Under the pieces are notes generated by a model. The model did no database searches. It saw nothing but the letters and a program-made list of their open reading frames with translations, and had not been told where the DNA came from. From positions 246,524,588-246,588,587 of the forward strand of contig NC_050099.1 of the NCBI RefSeq assembly GCF_902167145.1: a stretch of 64,000 nucleotides of DNA, given 5' to 3'. Below are positions 21,291 to 33,482 of the stretch, in pieces. Position 1 is the stretch's first letter. Each line of letters starts with the position of its first letter. Made by a program: the position numbers and the translations under genes. The DNA comes from Zea mays. Its lineage: Eukaryota > Streptophyta > Magnoliopsida > Poales > Poaceae.

Positions 21291-22064
21291 CTCTAACTCA
21301 TCCAAGAAAACTCTCTTAATTCTGCTTATGGAAGGTCCGACACCATCAAAAACTGCCTTATTTTGATGAAGCCATAAACACCTAGCCCCCATGATGATGA
21401 TACTGTTAAAGCCTCTTCTTTTGGATTTGTGCACTTGCTTACACACCTTCCTCCACCACTCGTCAAAAGATGACTCATTAGAAGCAGGAGAGAGATTAGC
21501 AAGCCCCAACGAAGAAAGAATGCAGTGCCAAAACTGTCGAGCAAAAATGCAATTGCAAAGGAGGCGTTGGATATTCTCTAGCTCTTGATCACATAAAGGA
21601 CAAACCTCAGGATGATCAAACCCTCTCTTCTGTAGTCTATCAGCTGTCCAATATCTATTCCTAATTGCCAACCAAAGAAAAAATTTGCATTTGGGTGGAG
21701 CCCAAGTCTTGCATAACCTCTTCCATGGTTCAAAAGTAATCGAACCTACGAAGAAGGCCTTATAGCATGATTTAGAAGAAAACTGCCCAGAGGAAGAATG
21801 AATCTACACGTGTCTATCAACCTCATGTGTAAGCACCACTCCTCTTAAAGCGTCCCAAAGATGTAGGTACTGCTGCAGCCCAGACAAATTAAGAGGGGTC
21901 TCAATGTCGCTGACCCACTGCCAGTTCTCAAGAGCATGGGCCACCGTTCTAGAGGAAATAACCTTTATCCCAACACTAGCAGCTACAGCAGGGGCAAAGT
22001 CTTTGATACAAGCCCCCACCCAACCATCTATCTGCCCAAAATAAAGTATTAGACCCATTTCCAA
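21285..22064 (-). mobile_element. LINE (non-LTR retrotransposon) remnant with zf-RVT domain
   Basis: On the minus strand, frames read RNRYWTADRLQKRGF then CPLCDQELENIQRLLCNC, a Cys/His cluster typical of the zinc-binding domain found just after reverse transcriptase in plant LINEs. A second block (22064-21804, IDGWVGACIKDFAP) lies in a broken frame upstream of it. No RT core or poly(A) tail is seen. The copia family B 3' LTR ends against its 3' side, so family B probably inserted into this LINE. The first few bases, to 21290, belong to the LTR. Confidence 0.65.
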
Positions 22065-22436
22065 TCAGGGTAATTACTGAAGAAGCAAAGAAACTCCTGA
22101 CATTTTTTGTTATTTTGGAAATGTTTATATCATATGTTTATGATTTGTGTCTTAATAGGTGCACAAATATGTTGCTTTGTTTTCACACCAGCACTTTTTA
22201 CAAAGTCAAATCATGATAATCAAGTATCTAATAATTGACCCTCATATATTCAGTAAAAAACAGTGGAATTTGTATTCGGTTATCAGTGAGATAGAGCATA
22301 TCTTGAAGAAATCTTTTAAGTTCTTATATCCTTTTATTATAATTTTTTGGCACGTGACATGATTATTAGTGATGCACGTTCTACATTGTATTTATCATAT
22401 CTGTTGTGGCTCAGAATTTGATGGTGTGCCATGCAG

Positions 22437-25400
22437 GTAAACTATGTTGAACCTTTGCTAAGTTCTCCAATAGTAAGCGATGCTGCATTTTGTACAATGT
22501 TGAGGCTAGCACGTTGCACAGCCCCTCCTCTTTGCAATTGGGCGCTCGACATTGCTGCTGCGATTCGTGTGATATCTGTTGGTGATTTTGAAATGGTTTT
22601 GGATCTTACACCTGTGATCATGGAAGATGATAGTAAGAAGCCATCATCTGGCATCTTTGAACAAATAGTAAATGGGCTGACTATTGCGTGCAAAGCGGGT
22701 CCTCTTCCAGCAGATTCATTTACTTTCGTCTTTCCGGTATGTCCTCCACTATTTTTAGTTCAACCATAAATTCACTCCTATTCCCCTTGACATTTCCCTT
22801 TCTCTTTCAACATTTACTTTTCCCTGTTTTTGTCCTTTTATTTATTTATTTATTTATTTATGTTGCTACCTTTTGGTTCAGATCATGGAAAGGATCCTTC
22901 TATCTTCAAAAAAGACATGTCTTCATGATGATGTGCTTCACATACTATCTATGCATATGGATCCAATACTACCACTTCCTCGACCTAGGATGTTATCAGT
23001 TAAAAATTTCTTAGTTCTTTCAGACTTAATGCTGTTCCTTGTTTTATTCTCAGACTCCTAGAATTTACTATTTTTTTTTCTGTGCCTAGGTTCTTTATCA
23101 TGTGCTAAGCACTGTTCCTGCCTATCAACCTTCAGTTGGGCCTATGCTGAATGAGCTATGCCTAGGTCTAAGAGGCCATGAGTTAGCACAGGTTGTTATT
23201 TTGTAGTCTGTTCTCCAGCTTATCCTATTTTATTTTATCTAGTGCTATGTATTCTTACCTCTTCCTTTTTTCAGGCTCTTGTCGGTGTATATGCAAAAGA
23301 ACTGCATGTTAGGCTTGCCTGCTTAACTGCTATAAAATGTGTTCCTGTGCACTCTGTGCAACGAGATTTGCAGGTGTCAACAAGCCTCTGGATTGCTGCT
23401 CATGATCCGGAGAAGGTTTGTAAGATAACATCCCTGTGAACTTGACTTGGAACTCCTCTATTTTTTTACGTTACTCATGTGGGAGCTTCCAGCACTGGTT
23501 CTGCCCTTTTTAGTGAAATATGTTGAACTTTTTTCATTCTAGAGCAGGAAATGATGTTTATTTTCTTGCTCTTCGGCTCATGTACCTTCTCTAGGTGGTT
23601 GCTGAATTAGCAGAGGAATTATGGGACCGCTTTGGTTTTGATGCCATCACTGATTACTCTGGTATTTTCAATGCACTTTCCCATAAAAATTACAATGTTC
23701 GTGCTGCATCTGCTGAGGCTCTGGCTGCGGCATTGGATGAAAATCAAGACAAAATGCAAGTAAGTCGCCTACAATGCAAATTTTCTGTTCTGTATTTGCA
23801 CCCCTTCTGCTACTATATAGATGCTCAAGGGTTTTGCAAGACGAGCAAAGGCACATTTAAACACCGACATTAGTTTAATTATTACTATTGGGATGGGATG
23901 TTGTTTTACTCTTCGTGAAGACATTTGAACTGGACATGGACCCACTGAACTAAGATGGCATGTAGGGACAAAGAGGTAATAGCACATCTCAAAATCATAG
24001 AATGACATCCATTTAAAAGCTGGAAGATATAATGCCGTGTATTTGGGTACGGTCTTGTGTTTCTACTGTATCTTTAATTTCACATTCAAATAAAACTTGA
24101 ATAGAACCACGTTGATCGGAGATTTTTTTTGCCAATTTGGAGTAATTTCTTTTTATTGCGGGTGTCATATTATTTCAGGATGCACTTTCTACCCTTTTCT
24201 CTCTGTACATTCGTGATATTGGCACTAGTGTTGAATTTGGAGATGCACACTGGCTCGGAAGGCAGGGTATTGCATTAGCACTCCACTCTATCGCTGACGT
24301 TTTGGCCTCTAAAGATCTTCCTGTTGTCATGACATTTCTCATCTCACGCGCCCTGGTCAGTAGTTTGCTTTGTTTATGTGGATCTTAACATTGCAGTGCC
24401 ACTTATATTTAACTTTTAATGCTTCTCATGGTGAACTTACAGGCTGATCCAAACGTCGATGTTCGTGGTAGAATGATTAATGCTGGCATCCTTATTATTG
24501 ACAGGCATGGAAAGGAAAATGTTCCTTTGCTATTTCCTATTTTTGAGAGCTACTTGAATAAAAGGGCAAGTACTACTTTCCTATTAATAATTGTACTAAT
24601 ATAATTCAATATACTACATTCCTATTAATAAATTTATTAATATATTATTGTGGCTCTTTGTTTTCTTATTTGCTATGTAATCCATATATAACAGGCATCA
24701 GATGAGAAAACATATGATCTTGTGAGGGAAGGTGTTGTTATTTTTACTGGTGCTCTGGCGAAACATCTATCAAAGGTGTAGATGGATACTGAACTATCTT
24801 TTATTTACAAGATACATTCACAGTACTAAATATAGCATTTGTAACAGGATGATCCCAAAGTTCACAGTGTCATTGAAAAGTTGTTAGATGTCCTTAACAC
24901 CCCATCAGAGGCAGTTCAACGTGCTGTCTCAGATTGTTTGTCCCCACTTATGGTATCCAAACAGGTGTGTTTTGTTTTGTACAATTGGATTTTGGTTCTG
25001 CATTGATGACTCTGTATCCATTTGTTACCCATTTTTTTTATGCTTTCCTTTTTCTGATTTATTATTAAAATTCTCTATTCTTTATATAACCAGGAAGAGG
25101 GTCAGGCTCTTGTTTCTAGACTCTTGGATCGGATGATGAAATGTGAAAAGTATGGTGAGCGACGAGGTGCAGCCTTTGGCCTTGCTGGTGTGGTTAAAGG
25201 ATTTGGAATTTCTTCCTTGAAAAAATATGGCATCGCTGTGACATTGCAGAAAAATTTGGAAGACAGGTTGTCTACTTTGTTACCTTATCCACTAGTGCTA
25301 TATATAGGGATGTTGTAAATAAAATCAGTATTGCATCCATCTGTCATAATTTTCCACTAAATTATGTGCTGCAGCCTTTGTATTCAGTTTTCATGTCTTG

Positions 25401-28400
25401 TTATTCTCTAGGCATTTGAGTAAAGTTTATCTAGGGTATTCAATGGGAATTTTCTGATTGTCAAACATTATAGTGTTGATTTTTTTTTTCCATTTGTGCA
25501 GAATGTCTGCAAAATCTCGTGAAGGAGCTTTACTTGGATTTGAGTGCCTGTGTGAGAAGCTTGGCAAACTATTTGAGCCGTAAGTGAGGCATCTCTTCAC
25601 TTAACTGTTGCTCTGATTCCAATTGATTCGTTATATTTTCTTTCTTGTAGGTATGTCATTCAAATGCTTCCGTTCCTACTTGTGTGTTTCTCTGATCAAG
25701 TCCTAGCAGTGCGCGAAGCTGCTGAGTGTGCTGCTCGGGCAATGATGTCTCAGCTCACTGGTCCTGGTGTGAAGCTTGTTCTTCCGTCACTTCTTAAGGT
25801 ATCAATATATCTTATTTGATGCTATCAAATCATAACATTTATTGTGTCCAAATGTTCTGGAGAATACAAGTGTCCAGTTCATCTAGTTATATATTGAAAT
25901 CTGACAACCACTTAACTTCTGCTGAATATTTAGGCCATTGGCACCACAAACTACTAGTTTGTTTTCATTAACTTGAAAGAGCAGAACATCTTGAGGTCCA
26001 TCTATTACATTTTTTTTTAAAAAAATCTACACATTCTGGAAATTTGTTGGCTTATTTTCATTTGTGCTGTTCGTACCTTTATGTTAGTTGTTTAAATGAA
26101 GATAAAATAGGTATTCAGATACTTTACAAAATTTTAAGCTAGTCACATTCACTTTCAAAAAGTGTCATACGGTGAATTTACTTAGCTTGTCTAATACAAG
26201 TTTCCTTGAAGCGCATATTTGGATGAAGATCATTAATGTTGGATAGATTAGAATAATGGGCCAACCCTAGAGAGGGTTGGCTATATAGAGTTCATACACG
26301 GGCCTCATGGGCCTAGCCACATGGGCCTAATCCATATACTCTAACAATTAACATGGTTTTTCCAGGGTCTAGAAGATAAAGCATGGCGTACTAAGCAAAG
26401 CAGCGTTCAACTTCTTGGTGCCATGGCATATTGTGCTCCTCAGCAGCTATCTCAGTGTCTTCCAAAGATTGTTCCAAAGTTAACAGAGGTATATGACACA
26501 ATTTCTTTTTGAGCTTATCAGCTTCTTATATGTCCTAACCGTTGAAGTGTATAAGTAGATTGACTACCTTCTCCCATCAACTTAAGCTTTTGGGTTGAAC
26601 TGGTTAGTGCGTCCACTCTAACATGGTATCAGAGCCAGATGTCTCGAGTTCGAATCCTAGCAGAGGCTTTATTTGTGCCTCCACCTATTTATTTCCACAT
26701 TTGCACCTTTCTCTTTGGCTGCGTTTGCGCCTTTCTCTCTGGCTGCACGTGAGTGAGGATGTTGAAGTGTATAAGTGGATTGACTACATTCTCCCATCAG
26801 CTTAAGCTTTTGGGTTGAACTGGTTAGTGCGTCTACTCTAACACTAACATCAAGTTTTATGAAATATGCAATATCTTTGACAGGTACTAACAGACACACA
26901 TCCTAAAGTCCAAGCAGCTGGACAGACAGCTCTCCAGGAGGTAATGTTTGCTTGTTTACCATGGCAATTGTGTGTTATTATTCCTTATCTGTAATGAACT
27001 GGGCTTTGTTTTCATTTTTCAGGTTGGAAGTGTCATAAAGAATCCTGAAATATCTGCATTAGTCCCTATTCTTCTGTCAGCTCTGATGGATCCAAATGCC
27101 CACACTAAACACTCTCTTGACATCCTCCTTCAGGTAATAAGACCTAAGATGGTGTTCAGCCTAACTGTTGGCTGTCAATTGCTTGCATCACTTTGCCAGT
27201 CAAGAATTCAAGATTGGTTATTGTTGTTTAGGTTTACATCTTCATGTTTTTTTGGCAGACTACTTTTATTAACTCCATAGACGCACCATCGCTTGCTCTG
27301 CTTGTGCCTATTGTGCATAGAGGACTGAGGGAGAGGGGTGTTGAAACTAAGAAGAAAGCTGCTCAAATAGTTGGGAACATGTCTTCTTTAGTTACAGAAC
27401 CAAAGGATATGATCCCATACATTGGTTTGCTCCTACCAGAAGTTAAGAAGGTAGATCGTCTGCCTATGCTTATTGCACCACATCTTAGAAGCCAGAAGTG
27501 GAAACTGCTGATAGTAGTTCGTTTGTTGATTCGAGTGTATTTTCCTTGTTTGTTATATACTGTGTTTGACTGTATCTTGCAGGTTCTTGTGGATCCTATA
27601 CCTGAAGTCAGAGCAGTAGCTGCTCGAGCACTGGGGTCTCTTATAAGTGGAATGGGTGAAGAAATCTTCCCAGATCTTGTGCCATGGTTATTAGATACTC
27701 TGAAATCAGATAATAGTAATGTCGAACGATCTGGTGCTGCGCAGGGATTGAGTGAGGTTTGTTTTTTTCATTTTTTACTTGCTTTGAGTGCCTTTCTTTT
27801 GTAGTATGTCATTTCTTCCATGTTTGATTATATTCAATTTCCAGGTTTTAGCTGCTCTTAGCCAAGATTATTTTGACCATATTCTTCCTGACATCATCCG
27901 AAACTGTTCCCACCAAAAGGCTTCCGTTCGTGATGGACATCTTACACTTTTACGGGTAAGTCCTTCCAAAACTTCCTGTGTTATGACATGACTGTATTCC
28001 TGTAAAATGCAATGTGTTACTAATAATTTATAATCTGTTTTATAGTATTTGCCAAGATCTCTTGGCGGTGTTTTCCAGAACTATCTGCAGGCTGTTCTTC
28101 CTGCTATATTAGATGGTAAGATTTTTTAAAACATATCTATGCATTTGGCATATTGATTCTCTAATAATTTACTCTTATCAGGGCTTGCTGATGAGAACGA
28201 ATCTGTTCGTGATGCTGCACTTTCTGCTGGTCATGTCTTTGTGGAGCATTATGCAACTACGTACGCAATCCTCTTTGAACTAGTTCTGTTTTTTTGCTGC
28301 TTGTTGATATATTTTTTGTTTGTTAAATAGGTCCTTGCCTCTGTTGCTTCCTGCTATCGAGGATGGGATCTTCAGTGATAATTGGCGTATCCGACAAAGT

Positions 28401-29142
28401 TCTGTTGAACTTCTTGGGGATCTCTTATTTAAGGTCGTTATCTCATCTGTTTAGAGGTGAACTCAGGTATTAGGTTCACTTTATTTGTTGCGTCATCTGG
28501 TAACAATTCTGTCTTTAGGTCGCTGGAACTTCTGGGAAGGCAATCCTTGAGGGTGGAAGTGATGATGAAGGTGCTAGTACAGAGGCTCAGGGGCGTGCTA
28601 TTATTGAAGTACTTGGAAGGGAGAAACGCAACGAAGTTCTTGCTGCCATTTATATGGTTCGTTCTGATGTCAGCTTGACTGTCCGACAGGTATATGCTTT
28701 ATTTTAAGTCATGTTCATTGATAGCCCTTTTTAGATCAGTTTGCTTTTCTTTATGTTTTTAAAATTTGCCTGTTTGGCACTGTTTGGCATTCCTGGCCCT
28801 TGTTCTAATTTTCTCTTCGTCTCAGGCTGCATTACATGTCTGGAAGACAATTGTAGCAAATACTCCAAGAACTCTGAAAGAGATAATGCCAGTACTTATG
28901 GACACACTTATTGCATCTCTTGCATCATCTTCCTCAGAAAGGCGTCAGGTTTGACCTATTTCATGTGCTGTTTGATATCTGTAGGGTTTTATATCATTTT
29001 AATTTTGCTTTATATTGCCATTTTGCAGGTTGCTGGAAGATCACTTGGTGAGCTTGTAAGGAAGCTTGGTGAAAGAGTTTTGCCCTCGATTATTCCAATC
29101 CTGTCACAAGGACTCAAAGACCCAAGTGCTAGCAGAAGACAA
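22437..29142 (+). CDS. GCN1: GCN1/ILITYHIA, exons 1-24 of those in window (5' end missing)
   Basis: GCN1 is a HEAT-repeat scaffold that binds ribosomes and activates the kinase GCN2 during amino-acid starvation and other stress. Exons: 22437-22736, 22882-22998, 23090-23191, 23275-23415, 23595-23759, 24179-24355, 24443-24565, 24695-24775, 24848-24964, 25094-25266, 25502-25579, 25651-25798, 26366-26488, 26884-26940, 27023-27133, 27259-27450, 27583-27756, 27845-27955, 28046-28115, 28182-28260, 28331-28433, 28519-28689, 28826-28948, 29029-29142. They join in frame (1050 codons). HEAT repeats are visible throughout, for example [16 protein letters not shown] and [18 protein letters not shown], the latter expected near the eEF3-like region. 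All introns are GT-AG except the GC-AG one after 24565. About 900 N-terminal residues, judged from the roughly 2,700-residue family length, must lie upstream. Confidence 0.93.
24566..24694 (+). other. GCN1: GC-AG intron of GCN1
   Basis: The exon ends AAT AAA AGG at 24565 and the intron begins GCAAGT, ending ACAG at 24694. The next exon opens GCATCAGAT (Ala-Ser-Asp), which fits the conserved plant reading KASDE recalled for this site. The nearby GTACTA donor would require a different acceptor and lose the Ser-Asp pair. GC donors followed by AAGT are the usual context for this minor class of U2 introns. Confidence 0.75.
26237..26346. mobile_element. 110-bp solo-LTR-like element (TRIM/SMART type) in GCN1 intron
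   Basis: Starts TGTTGGATAGATTAG and ends TACTCTAACA, the TG...CA pattern, and is flanked on both sides by ATTAA (26232-26236 and 26347-26351). A 5-bp duplication around one LTR-like sequence suggests a solo LTR of a very small retrotransposon. It ends only 19 bp before the exon starting at 26366. Confidence 0.7.
26540..26843 (+). mobile_element. Intact TRIM (terminal-repeat retrotransposon in miniature)
   Basis: Two 84-bp LTRs, 26540-26623 and 26760-26843, share GTTGAAGTGTATAAGT at the start and ACTCTAACA at the end. The initiator-Met primer site TGGTATCAGAGCC follows the left LTR at 26624. The 136-bp interior has no coding capacity. The flanks carry CTAAC at 26535-26539 and 26844-26848. The first base of the left LTR is C where the right one has T. 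The element sits in a GCN1 intron in the gene's direction, and the right LTR ends 40 bp before the exon at 26884. Confidence 0.92.
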
Positions 29143-30178
29143 GTAAGTTATCTTAATAAAACATGTTTGTGGCGGATAACTTTTGAAAAGAGGCTGTCCC
29201 CCATATCCATTAACATGAATGGAAATATAAGCACCCAACAGATAACAAAGTTAGACTAGGAGATAGACCAGCAAACAAGACGCTAAGAGATCCAAACCTG
29301 CCCCCAAACAGCAACAGATCTGATTCATAGTTTGCTGCTATTAGGAAGAGGCAGAACCCGAACTTAACCGAGTAGTCTATTACAACCAATAAGTCTAATA
29401 GTCACAACATGCTTTATTCCTAGCAGACAAGCAAGAAACATCGGATGTCCTGCGCCATTCTTTGTGCTCTGACCTTTAGGCTGTGTGGTTTGTGTTATGT
29501 GGGTTTCCTATACCTTTTTCTTCTTAATATAATGATGATACACAGCTCTCCTACATGTTTGAGGGGGGAAAATTTCCTGCATCATGATGCTCACACTTTC
29601 AATGACCAACTCTTACATCTTTCCTAAGTTCAGAACTGGCCAATGTTAAAAAAACTCAATCTACGGGGTAAGACAACACCCCGGGCATTACATTAAAATT
29701 AACACCTCATGCAATTCGAGAAAACCTCTAAACCCCTGCTCCATCAATACACAACTGCATCATAGCCCACGTGAGAATGACCGCATAGGGACTGAGCCTT
29801 AGACCTATGCTTTGGCTATGTTTTGGTGTGGGACAGGTGATTGGATTTTTTAGTCTCAGCCTAAAAATTTGCTCCCATGGGTAGTCGCCTAACGAACTCA
29901 GTTAGAGGCCCTTTCGCAAACAACCCAATGTTGCATAAGAGTGCAGGCATAACATATAATCAGCAGTTTTAATGGATTTTCCATCCAAGTAACTTTAGTT
30001 CACGATTTACATATAAGCATATACAACCCAGCAAATTACTGCCACGTGCCACCCCAAACGTGTGAACTTTGGTCTCATTAGGCAGCCATTTCTTGAACCA
30101 AGTCCCATCACATTTGCGCCACCTGAAATTTGTAAATATAGAGGAAACTAGAATTTGCAGCTGCATTGACCTGCCCAT

Positions 30179-30334
30179 AGGGGTGGTAATGGATCACGAT
30201 CCAGATCTCTCTTCACAATTTGTTTGAGCCCTTAAATAATTTTAGTTTAAAAATGAATAGAAATAGAGCCCGATCCTAATCCGATCCGATCTTTAAATTT
30301 TATAGTGTAAAATTTAGAGCCCATTACCGCCCCT
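30179..30334. mobile_element. Mutator-like MITE (156 bp)
   Basis: The terminal inverted repeats are AGGGGTGGTAATGG and CCATTACCGCCCCT. A 10-bp direct repeat ACCTGCCCAT (30169-30178 and 30335-30344) flanks it. A duplication of 9-10 bp points to the Mutator superfamily, although similar termini also occur in hAT elements with 8-bp duplications. Confidence 0.7.
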
Positions 30335-30389
30335 ACCTGCCCATGGTCACTACTCACTACAGAAGATGCCTGAAAGATCCCAATATTAT

Positions 30390-33224
30390 TTAAGTATTTG
30401 GCCGTCACGTGCCTGGACCGCTTGTCTTCCCACGTGCTGTGATCGCCTCCCTAGCGGTCGAACCCGTGTCATCTCCGTCCCTACCTAGTGCCTCTATCGG
30501 GGCACCTTCTTTGTCCCTCTCCGCTCACACCGTACCTTCGCCGCCACCACCTCCCCCTCCCACCACCAATTGGGTGGTCGACTCTGGCGCCTCCTTCCAC
30601 ACTACTCCTATTGCTAGCTCGTTATCTTACTCCCATCATCCACATCCCTCACACCCTCACTCTATCATCGTGGGCAACGGTTCCACTCTCTCGGTCACCT
30701 CAGTCGGTGCATCGGTTCTTCCGTACCATTCCACCTTAACGACATCCTTGTTGCTCCTGGTCTGACTCATGCCCTTCTCTCAGTTCGTTGCTTCACTAGT
30801 GACAACCACTGTTCGATGGAGTTCGCTGCTCAGCCCTTTGACCTTGTCCATTGTGATCTCTGGACCTCTCCTGTCCTCAGCCTCTCTGGTTACAAATACT
30901 ATCTGGTCATTCTGGACGACTTCTGTCACTTTCTTTGGACTTCCCCCCTTCGGCTGAAGTCCGACACATTCACCACCCTCACACTTTATCGCCTGGGTCT
31001 CCACCCAGTTCCGTCGCTTGATCTGTGCCCTCCGATGTGATAATGGCCGTGAGTTCGACAACCACGCCTCTCGCTCTTTCTTCCTCACCCACGGCGTCCA
31101 GTTGCGTCTCTCGTGCCCCTACACCTCCGCCCAGAACGGCCAGGCAGAGCGCATGATTCGCACCACCACCAACATGATCCGCTGCCTTCTCTTCCAGGCG
31201 TCTTTCCCAGCCACCTACTGGGCAGAAGCCCTGCACACCGCCACCCACCTCCTCAACCGCCTCCCATCGAAGGCGGTGAGCCACCCCACCACCTACTTCG
31301 CCCTGTAAGGCACAACCCCCTCCTACGACCACCTTCGCGTGTTCGGATGTGCCCGCTACCCTAACACTTCCGCTATTGCTCCCCATAAGTTGTCTCCACG
31401 CTCCACTCGCTGCCTCTTCCTTGGCTACTCTCCTGACCACAAGGGGTATCGCTGTCTTGACCTCACCTTCCATCGCATCATCATCTCCCGTCACGTCGTT
31501 TTCGACGAAGATGTGTTTCCCCTGGCTAGCTCCTCCCCACCCACCGATCTCGACTTCCTCCTTGAGTCTGATCCAAGTACCCATCCTTCCCAGGCACCTC
31601 GCCTCGCACCCTTGCCCGCACCTTGCGCAGCTTCACCGCACTCACGCGCGGCCCCGTCGACCCCGTCCATGCCACATGTGGCCTCGACGCCCCCGCTGGC
31701 ACATTTGCCTGCGCCACGGGCAGCCCCGTCGACCCTGCCTACGCCATGCGCGGCTACTTCGACCCCGCCTGCGCCACACGCGACCCCGCCTGCGCCACGC
31801 GCGGCCCTGTCGACCTTGTATACGCCACGCGCGGCCCGGTCGACCCCGCCTGCGCCACAGGCGGCCTCGTCGACCCCGCTTGTGCCGCCCCAGCGACTTC
31901 GGCCCAGTCGACGAGCGGGACCCGTTTCGCCGACCCCGCCATCATCTACCACCGCCGCGGGAGCGCTCCTCCCTCGGCGCCCACCGACTCGGGCCCCTCG
32001 ACAAGCGTGGCCTGATTCGCCGAACCTGTCGTCATCTATCATCGTCGCGGGAAGGCCACACCTGTGGCCCCTCACCGTCGGTGTACCACCCGGTCGCCAT
32101 TCACCGCGACCCCGAGCACACTCACCCCATGGTGACTCGCCGTGCTGCCGGCGTTCTTCGGCCCGTCGACCGACTGATTTTGGCCGCTGATACGACGGCT
32201 ACTCCACCGGACGCCTCCCCAGTCCCCTCCTCCGTTCGCTCCGCCCTCGCTGACCCACACTGGCGTAGGGCCATGGAGGAGGAGTACGCGGTCCTGCTGG
32301 CCAGCCACACCTGAGACCTGGTGTCGTGTCCTCCTGGCACTAACGTGGTCACCGACAAGTGGCTCTTCCGCCACAAGATGACTTCCTCGGCTTCACTGCC
32401 GAACGTCGGCCCCAGGGTCTCTTCCTGCACCATCGTCAGTACGCCATCGACATTCTGTAGCGGGCTGGCATGTTCGATTGCAAGCCCTGTTCCATGCCTG
32501 TTGACACTCAGGCAAAGCTCTCCGAGGACGACGGGCCCCCGGTCGCCGATGCGACATCTTACCGGAGCCTGACAGGCGCGCTCCAATAACCTTCTCTCGC
32601 CCCGACATCGCCTACGCCGTTCAGCAGGTGTGCCTCCATATGCACACTCCACGGGAGCCCCATCTCACCGCTCTCAAGCGGATCTTACGCTACCTCCGCG
32701 GCTCCCTCGACTACGACCTCCTCCTCCGCCCATCCTCGACGTCGGAACTTGTGGTCTACACGGACGCTGACTGGGTCGGCTGCCCCGACACGCGCTGGTC
32801 CACCTCCGGCTATGCCGTGTTCCTGGGCGCCAACCTCGTCTCCTGGGCTGCCAAGCGGCAGCCCGTCGTCTCGCTCCAGCGCGGAGACCGAGTACTGCGA
32901 TGTAGCCAACAGCGTGGCCGAGGCCTCCTGGATGCGCCAGCTCATCCACGAGCTCCACAGCCCCCTTCAGCGCGTCACCCTCGTCTACTGCGACAACGTT
33001 AGCGCCGTCTACCTCTCCACCAATCCCGTGCAGCATTAGCGCACGAAGCATGTGGAGATCGACCTGCACTTCGTCCGGAGCGTGTCGCTGCAGGTGACAT
33101 TCGGGTCCTCAGCGTCCCCACAACGCTGCAGTTCGCCGATGTCTTCACCAAGGGACTGTCGTCCAGTGTATTCCTAGACTTCCCGTCCAGTCTCAACGTT
33201 TGTACAAGATAGAGTTGTGACTGC

Positions 33225-33253
<29 letters not shown>
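30390..33253 (+). pseudogene. Dead Ty1/copia element (relic of a family B-like lineage)
   Basis: Fragments of protease (WVVDSGASFHTT, about 30570), integrase (HCDLWTSPVLSLSGYKYYLVILDD, shown here only as a motif; CDNGREFDN; NGQAERMIR), a long Pro/Ala/Thr-rich linker (31590-32100) and the RT/RNase H tail (YTDADWVGCPDTRWSTSGY) appear in order but in different frames. In-frame stops occur near 31308, 32314, 32459 and 33039. The RT core including YVDD is deleted around 32395, and material between protease and integrase is lost near 30800. Gag and the 5' LTR are not found. The wording of the motifs resembles family B, so both probably belong to one lineage. Confidence 0.85.
33225..33253 (+). repeat. 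Run of 29 G at the relic's polypurine tract
   Basis: An uninterrupted G29 lies between ACTGC and TTAGAGTACC, exactly where family B has GCGGGGGGG before its 3' LTR. This looks like an expanded polypurine tract. Homopolymer length may be unreliable in any assembly. Confidence 0.85.
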
Positions 33254-33256
<3 letters not shown>

Positions 33257-33388
33257 GAGTACCTATTAGGGTTTCGGTACTCCCCATGTGTATTTACTGT
33301 TTTGCCCCCATTGTAATGGTTTTGGCCCATCTAACTCAGGCTATATATCCATCTCCCAACCCCTTGTTAGGGTTTCCTATTCTAACTT
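33254..33388 (+). repeat. Probable 3' LTR of the copia relic
   Basis: Starts TTAGAGTACC after the G run, where TGTTAG would be expected, and contains TATATATCC and ends near TTCTAACTT. The end was assigned only by analogy with the TGTTAG...CTAACA ends of family B. Confidence 0.45.
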
Positions 33389-33482
33389 TTATATATTTAT
33401 ATATGTATGTACAAAAGTATTAGGGTTTCCTATTCTAACTTTTATATATTTATATATGTATGTATGTATGTACAAAAGTATT
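33367..33482. repeat. Tandem duplication of about 55-60 bp
   Basis: TTAGGGTTTCCTATTCTAAC to GTACAAAAGTA occurs twice in succession. The second copy has extra TATG units (TATGTATGTATG). It probably arose by slippage at the end of the copia relic. Confidence 0.8.
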
